Shown: positions 47,208-55,107 of the stretch, in pieces
Layout of the letters: every line of letters begins with the position of its first letter
Numbering within the stretch: the stretch's first letter is position 1
Notes under the pieces: generated by a model
What the model was told of the DNA's origin: nothing
The model's input: the letters and a program-made list of their open reading frames with translations, nothing else
Databases searched by the model: none
Translations under genes and position numbers: made by a program
Origin: an uncultured Hellea sp.
GTDB lineage: Bacteria; Pseudomonadota; Alphaproteobacteria; Caulobacterales; Maricaulaceae
DNA: 64,000 bases
NCBI GenBank assembly: GCA_938007935.1
Contig: CALLMD010000029.1
Coordinates: forward strand, 17,889-81,888
Direction: 5' to 3'

Positions 47208-48629
47208 ATGCCTAAACCCTCATCATGTTTTGTTTGCCAATCTTGCGGTACGGTTCATTCTAAATGGGCAGGTCGCTGCGATAGCTGCGGTGAATGGAAT
47301 GTCCTTGTCGAGGAAATCACGAGTCACAATGAAAAACCTGCGCATAAACGCAAGAGAGGACGCTCCCTAGATTTCATAGACTTAGGCGGCGAAAGCAAAG
47401 ACATTCCCCGTCTTAAGACACATATAAACGAATTAGATCGCGTTACTGGAGGCGGGCTGGTTCCAGGATCTGCTATTTTAGTTGGCGGCGATCCAGGTAT
47501 CGGGAAATCAACATTACTTCTACAAGCAACTGGAAAATTAGCGGCTGCTGGATTCAAAACGGCCTATATTTCAGGCGAAGAATCTGCCGGACAAGTTCGC
47601 AGGCGCGCAAAACGCCTTGCTATGTCACATACGCCGGTCTCTTTGGCTGCGGAAACGTCTCTCGGACCGATTTTAGATGGCCTCATGACAGAAAAACCCG
47701 ATGTCGTTATTATCGACTCAATTCAAACGCTTTGGACCGACCAGCTCGGCGCGGCACCGGGCACTGTTGCTCAAGTCAGAGCTTGCTCGCAAGAATTAAC
47801 ACGGTTTGCGAAGAAACGCGGATGCTGTGTTATTCTCGTGGGGCATGTCACCAAAGATGGGCAAATCGCAGGACCGCGAGTCGTTGAGCACATGGTCGAC
47901 GCTGTTCTGTATTTTGAAGGCGACCGCGCGCATCAATTCCGAATTTTACGAGCCCATAAGAACCGCTTTGGGCCCACAGATGAAATCGGCGTCTTTGAAA
48001 TGCGAGAGAGTGGACTTTCAGAAGTTCTCAATCCTTCAGCTCTATTCCTAGATGGGCGCGGCGAGGCCTCTTCAGGGGCCGCTGTTTTTGCAGGCCTCGA
48101 AGGCACACGGCCCGTTTTAACAGAAATCCAAGCTCTCGTTGCGCCTTCCGCCTTCGGAACCCCGCGCCGTGCTGTTGTTGGCTGGGATAGCGGACGTCTA
48201 GCCATGGTGCTTGCCGTGTTAGAGGCCAGATGCGGCGTTAGTTTTGCTGGTAAAGACGTTTATCTTAACGTTGCTGGCGGTTTGCGTATTAACGAACCGG
48301 CTGCTGATCTTGCCGTAGCAGCCGCTATTGCCTCATCTGCATTTGATATCCCCTTACCTTCAGATACTGTTGTTTTTGGCGAAATTAGTCTCTCTGGAGA
48401 TGTTCGCCCCGTTGGTCGTTCTGATGCAAGACTCAAAGAAGCCGCCAAGTTAGGCTTTAAGCAAGCCATTTCAGCCCAGCCTATGAAATCATCCACTAAA
48501 AATGATAATTCCGCACTGCCAATTATTGCAATCAAGACTTTGCCTGACTTGATAAGCCGTGTAGAAGCCAGCTCAGAACACGGCCTAGATGACGATTCCG
48601 CTTGGGGAAACGCCCATAAGGCCGCCTAA
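47208..48629 (+). CDS. radA: DNA repair protein RadA
   Basis: 473 residues. A zinc finger CQSCGTVHSKWAGRCDSC (11-28), Walker A GGDPGIGKST (about 88-97), the RadA-specific KNRFGPTDEIGVFEM and a Lon-like C-terminal domain. RadA is a hexameric helicase that extends RecA-made joints in recombination repair. It heads a radA-cvpA-purF-SDR run kept in related genomes. Confidence 0.96.
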   Translation: MPKPSSCFVCQSCGTVHSKWAGRCDSCGEWNVLVEEITSHNEKPAHKRKRGRSLDFIDLGGESKDIPRLKTHINELDRVTGGGLVPGSAILVGGDPGIGKSTLLLQATGKLAAAGFKTAYISGEESAGQVRRRAKRLAMSHTPVSLAAETSLGPILDGLMTEKPDVVIIDSIQTLWTDQLGAAPGTVAQVRACSQELTRFAKKRGCCVILVGHVTKDGQIAGPRVVEHMVDAVLYFEGDRAHQFRILRAHKNRFGPTDEIGVFEMRESGLSEVLNPSALFLDGRGEASSGAAVFAGLEGTRPVLTEIQALVAPSAFGTPRRAVVGWDSGRLAMVLAVLEARCGVSFAGKDVYLNVAGGLRINEPAADLAVAAAIASSAFDIPLPSDTVVFGEISLSGDVRPVGRSDARLKEAAKLGFKQAISAQPMKSSTKNDNSALPIIAIKTLPDLISRVEASSEHGLDDDSAWGNAHKAA

Positions 48630-48647
48630 CAATGGTGAGCATTAGGC

Positions 48648-49319
48648 ATGAGCATTGGCCCTTGGGATTTTACTGGCTTTGACGTCGTTGTTCTCCTTAT
48701 TTTATTGATTTCTCTGATCATGGCCGCTCAGCGCGGACTTGCCCGTGAACTTACATCCCTACTTGCCTTATTAATTGCATCTGCAATAGCCCTGTTCGTT
48801 TTTGGACGCTTTCGTTTCGCCGCGCAGGATTTTATATCGCCCTCATGGCTCGCAGACGGCGCCCTTGGGCTGGGAACCTTTGCGCTGGCCTATATGCTCA
48901 TGGTTTTTCTGTTGAGCGGAATTGTTAAAAGCCTCAAAGGCAAGAAGGTCGGCCTCATTGACCGATTATTTGGCGCTGGATTTGGTGTCATGCGCGGACT
49001 TTTAGTTGCTGCATTAGGTGTCATGCTTCTTACGTCTCAATACCGCGCAAGTCAGGAGGCTCAGGAATTCAAAGAATACATCTCTGAAAACCAAGGTGAG
49101 ATGTCGCCTGAAATCCTAGAGAAAATGCCGCGTTCCATGAGAGAGCAAATGGAAGCCCCCGCAGCAGAACTTCCAAAAATGCTTCAAAATTCGACATTCT
49201 ATCCACTTTTAGCGAAAATCGGGGACGGCGTTAGGGCCTTGCCTTTCACCAAAATGCGCTCATATGCAGACCGCGTTAAGGACGGTGATATTCAAAGTAT
49301 CATCGAGGAGATAAAGTAA
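48648..49319 (+). CDS. cvpA: CvpA family membrane protein
   Basis: 223 residues. Four N-terminal membrane helices, the first after DFTGFDVVVLLIL, with GLARELTSLLALLIASAIAL as the family core. The last ~85 residues are soluble and rich in Glu and Met. CvpA was named for colicin V production and often sits next to purF, as here. Its role is not firmly known (envelope stress or transport have been suggested). Its stop overlaps the purF ATG. Confidence 0.92.
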   Translation: MSIGPWDFTGFDVVVLLILLISLIMAAQRGLARELTSLLALLIASAIALFVFGRFRFAAQDFISPSWLADGALGLGTFALAYMLMVFLLSGIVKSLKGKKVGLIDRLFGAGFGVMRGLLVAALGVMLLTSQYRASQEAQEFKEYISENQGEMSPEILEKMPRSMREQMEAPAAELPKMLQNSTFYPLLAKIGDGVRALPFTKMRSYADRVKDGDIQSIIEEIK

Positions 49320-50791
49320 TGGAGAACCTAGCTTGCGAATTTGATCCAAATGAAGATAAAATTCGCGAAGAATGTGGTGTCTTCGGTATTTTTGGAATCG
49401 ATAATGCAGCCTCTCTAACGGCGCTTGGCCTTCATGCCCTCCAGCACCGTGGACAAGAAGCCTGCGGTATCGCGACCTGTGACGGAGAAACATTCCATAC
49501 AGAGCGCCACTTTGGGCTCGTTGGTGACAATTTTACAGGCGACGACCCATCAGAGCGTTTACCCGGTCATATGTCTATTGGACATAATCGCTACTCAACC
49601 GCAGGCGGTCAAACCACACTACGTAATGTTCAGCCTCTTTTTTCTGAACTCCATTCTGGCGGGTTTGCTCTTGCCCATAATGGCCATTTGACAAATGCCT
49701 TCACAGTTCGCGAGCAACTTGTCGAGGCAGGTGCCCTTTTCCAAAGCACTTCCGATACCGAAGTCGTTATTCACCTTATCGCCCGCGCACGTAGCGGCAA
49801 GTTTATAGACCGCTTCATCGCCGCCGTGCGTCAAGTCGAAGGTGGATATGCTTTTGTCGGTATGACCAAGGATGTTTTAATTGGTGCCCGTGACAGGCTC
49901 GGCATCCGTCCTCTGCTCATTGGACGTCTTGGCGATAGTTACATTTTAGCCTCCGAAACCTGTGCTTTCGATATGGTTTCAGCCGAATTCATTCGAGAAG
50001 TTGAACCCGGCGAAGTGGTTGTTATTAATTCAGATGGCATACGTTCCTTCAGAGCCTTCCCCGAATCTGCACCCCGCCCCTGCATATTCGAGTTTGTCTA
50101 TTTTGCCCGTCCAGACAGCATTGTCGGGGGCAAAAGCGTCTATGAAGTCCGCAAACGGATGGGCCAAAGACTGGCCCAAGAAACACCCGCCGATGTCGAT
50201 GTTATAATCCCCGTCCCAGATAGCGGCGTTCCTGCCGCGCTCGGATACGCGCAAGAAACGAAAATTCCTTTCGAACTTGGCATCATCCGTAATCATTATG
50301 TTGGCCGAACATTTATCCAGCCCACCCAACAAATCCGAGATATGGGTGTCAGGCTTAAGCATTCGGCCAATCGCGCCATGATAGAAGGCAAACGTGTCTT
50401 ATTAGTGGACGATTCAATCGTACGCGGCACGACCTCTACAAAAATCGTTCGCATGATAAAAGCAGCCGGCGCGAAGGAAGTCCATTTCAGGTCAGCTTCA
50501 CCGCCGATCAAATTCCCAGACCATTACGGCATTGATATGCCAACCAAAGAGAAGCTTATCGCGGCTAATTATTCCTTAGAGGCCATGACCGAGATGTTAG
50601 AAGTCGATAGCTTAGGCTTCCTTTCCGTTGAAGGTCTTTATTGGGCGATGGGCGAAGAATACCGCTCAGAAGATTGCCCGCAATATACGGATCATTGTTT
50701 CACAGGGGCTTACCCAACGCCGCTCATTGACCGGGACCGCAAGATGCTTGATGGCTCCAAGCAGTTATCTTTCCTCGTTGAAATTGCGTAA
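49319..50791 (+). CDS. purF: Amidophosphoribosyltransferase
   Basis: 490 residues. ECGVFGIFG near residue 18 contains the N-terminal nucleophile Cys, which appears after removal of a short propeptide. LHALQHRGQEACGI (about 40-53) and GHNRYST are the glutaminase motifs, and VLLVDDSIVRGTTS (about 360-373) binds PRPP. It commits PRPP to purine synthesis. Its ATG overlaps the cvpA stop by one base. Confidence 0.97.
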   Translation: MENLACEFDPNEDKIREECGVFGIFGIDNAASLTALGLHALQHRGQEACGIATCDGETFHTERHFGLVGDNFTGDDPSERLPGHMSIGHNRYSTAGGQTTLRNVQPLFSELHSGGFALAHNGHLTNAFTVREQLVEAGALFQSTSDTEVVIHLIARARSGKFIDRFIAAVRQVEGGYAFVGMTKDVLIGARDRLGIRPLLIGRLGDSYILASETCAFDMVSAEFIREVEPGEVVVINSDGIRSFRAFPESAPRPCIFEFVYFARPDSIVGGKSVYEVRKRMGQRLAQETPADVDVIIPVPDSGVPAALGYAQETKIPFELGIIRNHYVGRTFIQPTQQIRDMGVRLKHSANRAMIEGKRVLLVDDSIVRGTTSTKIVRMIKAAGAKEVHFRSASPPIKFPDHYGIDMPTKEKLIAANYSLEAMTEMLEVDSLGFLSVEGLYWAMGEEYRSEDCPQYTDHCFTGAYPTPLIDRDRKMLDGSKQLSFLVEIA

Positions 50792-50796
50792 AAACC

Positions 50797-51528
50797 ATGT
50801 CTGATAAACCTTTATCTGGACGAGTCACCTTAGTGACAGGCGCATCGCGTGGTATTGGATATGCCGCTGCCCTCGCCTTAGCTGAAGCTGGCTCTCATGT
50901 CGTCGCAATTGCCCGAACTCAAGGCGGACTTGAAGATTTGGATGACGCCATATCAGCAAAAGGCGGCGACTGCACACTCGTCCCGATGGATTTAAAAAAT
51001 CTCGACGGCATTGACCGTCTTGGCGGGGTTATCAATGAGCGCTGGGGACAGCTTGATGGCCTATTTGCCAATGCCGGCATTTTGGGAGAAATTACTTTAG
51101 CCGCGCATACAACGCCTAAAAGCTGGGATGATGTCATCGCCACAAATCTGACAGCGAATGTACGTCTTATTCGGTCATTAGACCCCCTACTGCGTAAATC
51201 TGCATCGGGACGCGCTGTTTTTCAAACATCAGGTGTTGCTGCTACCCGCCGGGCTTATTGGAGCGCCTATGCAGCCTCTAAAGCGGGTTTAGAAGCCTTT
51301 GTGCAATGTTATGCCAAAGAAGCCGAAAGCTCTTCTCTGCGCGTAAATCTTTTAAACCCTGGCGCTACGCGCACAGCCATGCGCGCAAAAGCAATGCCCG
51401 GTGAAGACCCAAACACCCTCCCCAATCCAGCGGAGCTCGCGCCGCTCATTGTGGAAATGCTTTCACCAGAATTTGAGGCAAATGACACCCTCGTTACCTT
51501 CAGAGAGACTCAGCACTTTCAAGCTTAG
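50797..51528 (+). CDS. Short-chain dehydrogenase/reductase
   Basis: 243 residues of the classical SDR fold: TGASRGIG (about 14-21), NAGILGE (91-97), the Ser strand and YAASK (about 158-162). It uses NAD(P)H for an alcohol-ketone step; substrate unknown. It starts 5 bases after purF and ends the run. SDRs are often found at this spot after purF in the class. A short inverted repeat CCGTCA-N7-TGACGG follows the stop (51537-51555) and may be a terminator. Confidence 0.88.
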   Translation: MSDKPLSGRVTLVTGASRGIGYAAALALAEAGSHVVAIARTQGGLEDLDDAISAKGGDCTLVPMDLKNLDGIDRLGGVINERWGQLDGLFANAGILGEITLAAHTTPKSWDDVIATNLTANVRLIRSLDPLLRKSASGRAVFQTSGVAATRRAYWSAYAASKAGLEAFVQCYAKEAESSSLRVNLLNPGATRTAMRAKAMPGEDPNTLPNPAELAPLIVEMLSPEFEANDTLVTFRETQHFQA

Positions 51529-52346
51529 CCCTAAATCCGTCACAAAACTTGACGGTTCTATCCTGTCATCAGACTCGGATTTTAAAAAAACCCGCAAAAG
51601 AACAGAACCCTGTTGATTTTTTCCTTCGGAAAAATTCAACGAGGACAGTCCGCGAGAGCGGTATCCCGATGGAATACCAAATAAAAAAAGTGTTTTACGA
51701 GACGCAACTCTCGCGGCGATGATTTTTGTGTAGCGGTATCTTCGCCTTTCCCGCAGTTACACCCGTACACGATCTCAATTTCCAAATCGCTAAGTGCAGC
51801 GGTCATACTCCTCTACACAGACCCGGCACCTCAATAGACGTTACCCTATTGCGCTCAGTCACATCGTCTAACCCGCCGCTAAGCCAACGATCACTCAACT
51901 GTCCGTGCAGGTCAAAACTTACATCATCGAGGATATTTTCCCGACAATAGATGAAATATAGACTGGTTCTCGTAACTGAGGATTAATCTCTCAATAGCCC
52001 TGAAATGGTCGGATTTATTGGTATTTTCACTAAGGATTGAGTACTACCATCATAGTAAAATTGCGTATGGCGTAAGGTTAAATACAGAAATTGAATTTTT
52101 GAAATTCAATACCATTCAAAACTTAATTTGAATGGCGCGAGTGGCCTGCAACTATGTTAATTAAAACAGTGACTTGTTACCACTTTAGGGTTAAAAAATA
52201 GCCGTGAACATATCGTGAAAATGGGAACAGTATGCCCACCACATAGATAAACACGACGCAGGCCAAGGCGAGGAATATCCAATAGCCAGCCTGATACGCG
52301 AGTCATTAAAATAGCCTCTTATACCACGGACCTTTCGCCCGCTTTG
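51529..52346. other. 818-base gene-poor junction with nested inverted repeats
   Basis: This stretch lies between the host SDR and the first phage gene. Three paired elements are seen on the plus strand: a hairpin at 51612-51640 (GTTGA...TCAAC, with TTTTTC/GAAAAA and a CTTC loop), CCGCGAGAG at 51650-51658 pairing with CTCTCGCGG at 51708-51716, and between them GGTATCC/GGAATACC (51660-51678). The whole looks like a folded RNA. On the minus strand, 52177-52302 could encode a stretch with one membrane helix (GYWIFLALACVVFIYVVGIL) but without a start codon, perhaps a truncated gene. The prophage attachment site should lie in this interval. No terminator, tRNA or integrase was seen. Confidence 0.5.
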
Positions 52347-52892
52347 CTAATTCCGGGAATAAGTTCCATCATTAAAGCTCGACTTATTATGACCAGATCG
52401 AGACGCGAACCAGAAAGCAAGCGTCATCTCAAAGCTGCTCACCATAGCCAGCATTAGATAGCGGTTCTCATCAGTCAGCCCGACAGTCAGCAAGCTATAA
52501 CCAGCATACACGGAGACAATAGCCGTCAGATAGATTGTAATGCTTGGTCGGATAATGGCGCGCATAAAATTGGCAATATCGCCAAGCTTGGACTTGCCCC
52601 AGACGATTTTACTTAAATCGCTTTCAGCTTTAATACCCGCTTTGAATACATCGAGGGAACCTTCCATATCAGCAAGAGCTATATCGCGCTCACCCTCTTG
52701 CGCATCCAAAGCCCCTTGAAGTGCTGCCCGCTCCATTTCAAAGGCGTAAACCTTTTCTTCATGGTCATATTTTGCAGATATGCGCTTTGTGTCTTCACGG
52801 TAAATGTCGCGCTCATGTTTGCGCTGCAAAGCCCCGCCGACTATGCCGATGATAGGAGACGCGATGATCGAAAATATTTCTAATACAGCCAT
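52347..52892 (-). CDS. Phage holin-like membrane protein
   Basis: 181 residues. The N-terminus ASPIIGIVGGAL is weakly hydrophobic and is followed by a long charged helix (about 25-100). Two membrane segments lie at about 112-135 and 143-165. The plan resembles holins of the three-segment type found in gene-transfer-agent and marine podovirus lysis cassettes. Position next to the M15 endolysin supports lysis. Its start overlaps the endolysin stop by one base. A tail or minor virion role is the alternative. Confidence 0.6.
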   Translation of the reverse strand: MAVLEIFSIIASPIIGIVGGALQRKHERDIYREDTKRISAKYDHEEKVYAFEMERAALQGALDAQEGERDIALADMEGSLDVFKAGIKAESDLSKIVWGKSKLGDIANFMRAIIRPSITIYLTAIVSVYAGYSLLTVGLTDENRYLMLAMVSSFEMTLAFWFASRSGHNKSSFNDGTYSRN

Positions 52893-53335
52893 TATGCGGC
52901 CCTCTTTTTTAATGTGCCTTTGAGATTATCATTCGCAGCCCAATAGCGGCGGGCCTGTTTACTTCCATACCAGAAACGCTTGCGGCCCATATCAACATGA
53001 AGCCAAGTTGAGTAATATCCCGTCCCCGTAAAGCCAACCGCGCGGCAAGCTGAGAGAACATGAAACCGATTATGCCCATGCAAAGATATATCAAGCGCAA
53101 GCTTTTTATGCTCGCTTCTAGGAGCGCCGCCTATGCGTTGATTGTACCAAAATGACCTATGGGCGCTATTTATAACTATAGGCTTGCCTAGCGCCGTTCT
53201 AACAGCCTGTATTTTGTCAAAAAACTCAGGCCACCAGTAAAATTCACCGCTTTCAGGACACGCAAATTCATGCGGCAAAAAATTAGGCCACCGTTTTGCA
53301 TCCCAAGGCGCTAATGTCCAATGTGAGTAAATCAC
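52892..53335 (-). CDS. Phage endolysin, peptidase M15 (D-Ala-D-Ala carboxypeptidase type)
   Basis: 147 residues from a GTG at 53335, four bases after the preceding stop. A longer frame to an ATG at 53407 would overlap the upstream gene by 68 bases. NSAHRSFWYNQRIGGAPRSEH (from about 56; His75 in SEH), LALDIS (Asp82) and WLHVDMG (His113) give the zinc ligand set of the M15A family. It cleaves peptide stems of peptidoglycan for lysis. No signal peptide is seen, so export would need the holin. Confidence 0.82.
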   Translation of the reverse strand: MIYSHWTLAPWDAKRWPNFLPHEFACPESGEFYWWPEFFDKIQAVRTALGKPIVINSAHRSFWYNQRIGGAPRSEHKKLALDISLHGHNRFHVLSACRAVGFTGTGYYSTWLHVDMGRKRFWYGSKQARRYWAANDNLKGTLKKRAA

Positions 53336-53339
53336 AAGG

Positions 53340-53597
53340 CTATTTGACCGCCACGCACTCGCTTGACGTGACAGCGCCGCCATCAAGGCCGATATTATTC
53401 GCGCCATCCTTAATTCTTGCGGTGCACTCGCTAAGAGTTAAATCGAGAAACGTATCTTTACCAATTGAACCGTCTTGCTCGACATATTCGACAACGCCGT
53501 TATATTTTGGAGCCGTATCTGGTAGCCACATAATGCCAGCGGCCCCAAGTAATACAACACCGATAAAACCGCCCGTAGTTTTTTTTGTTCTATTCAT
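53340..53597 (-). CDS. Small exported or anchored phage protein, 85 residues
   Basis: A basic start (NRTKK), a hydrophobic stretch at about 9-26 and a short periplasmic-type domain with two Cys (CTARIK and SECVAVK), which could form a disulfide. No lipobox. It sits in the lysis region between the sulfatase and the endolysin, where spanin or lysis-regulator genes are often found, but it lacks the coiled-coil of i-spanins. Its ATG overlaps the sulfatase stop (TAATG). Function unknown. Confidence 0.7.
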   Translation of the reverse strand: MNRTKKTTGGFIGVVLLGAAGIMWLPDTAPKYNGVVEYVEQDGSIGKDTFLDLTLSECTARIKDGANNIGLDGGAVTSSECVAVK

Positions 53598-54979
53598 TAT
53601 AAAGTCCTTTGCTCATCAGATAGCTTGCCCGCATTGCCGCGTAATTGCACATCACCAAGGCTTTCGCCCCATGCCCGCAGAGCCGAACGGTAAATTTCAG
53701 TTATTCGGCCACTAATCTTGCCGGCGAGGTTATTAAGCTGTTCCGCGTCACGTTCCGCGTATATTTCCAGCCGCGTACCGTCCAAGTTAAGAAAAACGTC
53801 ATGAGCGTTAGCCACATCTAAATGACCAGCAGGGCTATGCATACGCAGGACAGGGCTTCTATTCGCCGGCGGTTCATCGCGAGTATTGTTTTGAGCCGTT
53901 AGCCAGAATATCGGCTTATCGCGGCTTTCTTTGAGCCCCATCATGATAGGCAGGAAGCTTTCACCGTCTTGCGTACCGTCAGTTGACCAGCCAAGCATCT
54001 CAGCAATCGTAGAGAGAAAATCAATACCGCAGATAGTGGCGTCAATTTCACCGCCCGCTGGAATATCGCCGCCCTTCATTGCGAAGAAGGTTCCAATACC
54101 GCCATTGTAGAGATTACCCTTGCATCCCCGATATGGCCCCATGCAGGCGGCTTGATCCGCAGACGTTGGCGATAGGTAGCGAGTACCGCCGCCATTATCA
54201 GCCGTGATAATGATAATAGTGTTATCGTACTGGCCTGTTTTTTTAAGGTGCGCGACCATACGGCCAAAAGCCACGTCAGAGCCATAAATAGCGCCGAGAT
54301 ATCTGGCGCGCGCACTGTCACGGTTAAACTCGCCGCTTTCACGGTATTTTTCTTTTTCATTGGCAGGTGCAACGGCGTCTAACCACTCTTGCTCATAATA
54401 GCAGGGATAATGCGGCGTATCGAAAGCCACCCGCGCAAGCCAGGGCTCGTCATCCGCGGCGAACTCAATAAACTTGTCAGCGGCATATGCGTCACGCTGA
54501 GTATAAGCCACTCTAGGGTCTAAACCCTTTAGCGCCTCATCTGTTGTCGGCGTTGTTCCGTCTGGCAATACAGGGAAGGCCCACCCATTATATTCATCAA
54601 CAGATAAATCAGCCATGCTTTGCGCGCCATCAGCGCCCATATGCCACTTGCCGAAATGAGCCGTTCTGTACCCGTTGTCTTTCGCAAGTGAATAGAGCGT
54701 TTGGTCAGTTACCGAAATGCCTGTGCTATCATTCCAAAAATCATTCAAAGACGTGTCAGCAAATAGCGTAGTATAAACGCCGTTTTGCGCCGTAATGCGG
54801 CCCGTCATCATGCCGTAACGGGATGCAGAGCAAACAGAGGCAGGCGTCAAGTATCGGTTAGCCCGAATGCCGTCACGTGCCACCTTGTCCATATTTGGCG
54901 TATTGTTGCCAACACCCCATCCCATGAATTTAACGTCACCAATGCCAGCATCATCTAAGTCAAGAATAAGTACGTTCAT
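53597..54979 (-). CDS. Type I sulfatase (alkaline-phosphatase fold) in the prophage
   Basis: 460 residues from the ATG at 54979 with AAGG close upstream. ILDLDDAG (metal Asp9, Asp10), the formylglycine motif C50-S-A-S-R54 within CSASRYGMMTGR, FGKWHMG (Lys111, His113) and TADNGGG (Asp261, Asn262) are all in place, so the enzyme should be active after a host formylglycine-generating enzyme converts Cys50. There is no signal peptide, so it may be packed on the virion or freed at lysis. Phosphonate or other phosphohydrolase relatives lack the CxAxR motif. It lies among tail and lysis genes, suggesting a role in opening a sulfated polysaccharide. Confidence 0.9.
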   Translation of the reverse strand: MNVLILDLDDAGIGDVKFMGWGVGNNTPNMDKVARDGIRANRYLTPASVCSASRYGMMTGRITAQNGVYTTLFADTSLNDFWNDSTGISVTDQTLYSLAKDNGYRTAHFGKWHMGADGAQSMADLSVDEYNGWAFPVLPDGTTPTTDEALKGLDPRVAYTQRDAYAADKFIEFAADDEPWLARVAFDTPHYPCYYEQEWLDAVAPANEKEKYRESGEFNRDSARARYLGAIYGSDVAFGRMVAHLKKTGQYDNTIIIITADNGGGTRYLSPTSADQAACMGPYRGCKGNLYNGGIGTFFAMKGGDIPAGGEIDATICGIDFLSTIAEMLGWSTDGTQDGESFLPIMMGLKESRDKPIFWLTAQNNTRDEPPANRSPVLRMHSPAGHLDVANAHDVFLNLDGTRLEIYAERDAEQLNNLAGKISGRITEIYRSALRAWGESLGDVQLRGNAGKLSDEQRTL

Positions 54980-54983
54980 GGCC

Positions 54984-55106
54984 TTACTCAATCTCGCCTT
55001 CTGAAAATTCGCCAATATACAGCTTAACCTCAACGGCGGGATTTATGCTGCCGTCTTCGTTTTTTGTCTGTTTGGTTTTAGATACTTTTTTTGGCTTCTT
55101 TGACAT
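54984..55106 (-). CDS. Small phage protein, 40 residues
   Basis: The minus strand from the ATG at 55106 encodes 40 residues, a Lys-rich N-terminus (MSKKPKKVSKTKQTKNEDG) and an acidic C-terminus (GEFSEGEIE). AGAGGAGG lies 8 bases upstream, inside the end of the tailspike gene, and the stop lies 4 bases before the sulfatase ATG. The strong ribosome site and fit in the operon are the evidence. No family recognised; it may be a chaperone or adaptor for its neighbours. Confidence 0.6.
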   Translation of the reverse strand: MSKKPKKVSKTKQTKNEDGSINPAVEVKLYIGEFSEGEIE

Positions 55107-55107
55107 A

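Noticed and set aside
51601..51716. Possible RNase P RNA, from GAGGACAGTCC after a short hairpin
   Set aside because: The distal conserved motifs (GGCTTA-type end and the ACAGAG core) are not found at the expected distance. I only record it as an unidentified structured region.
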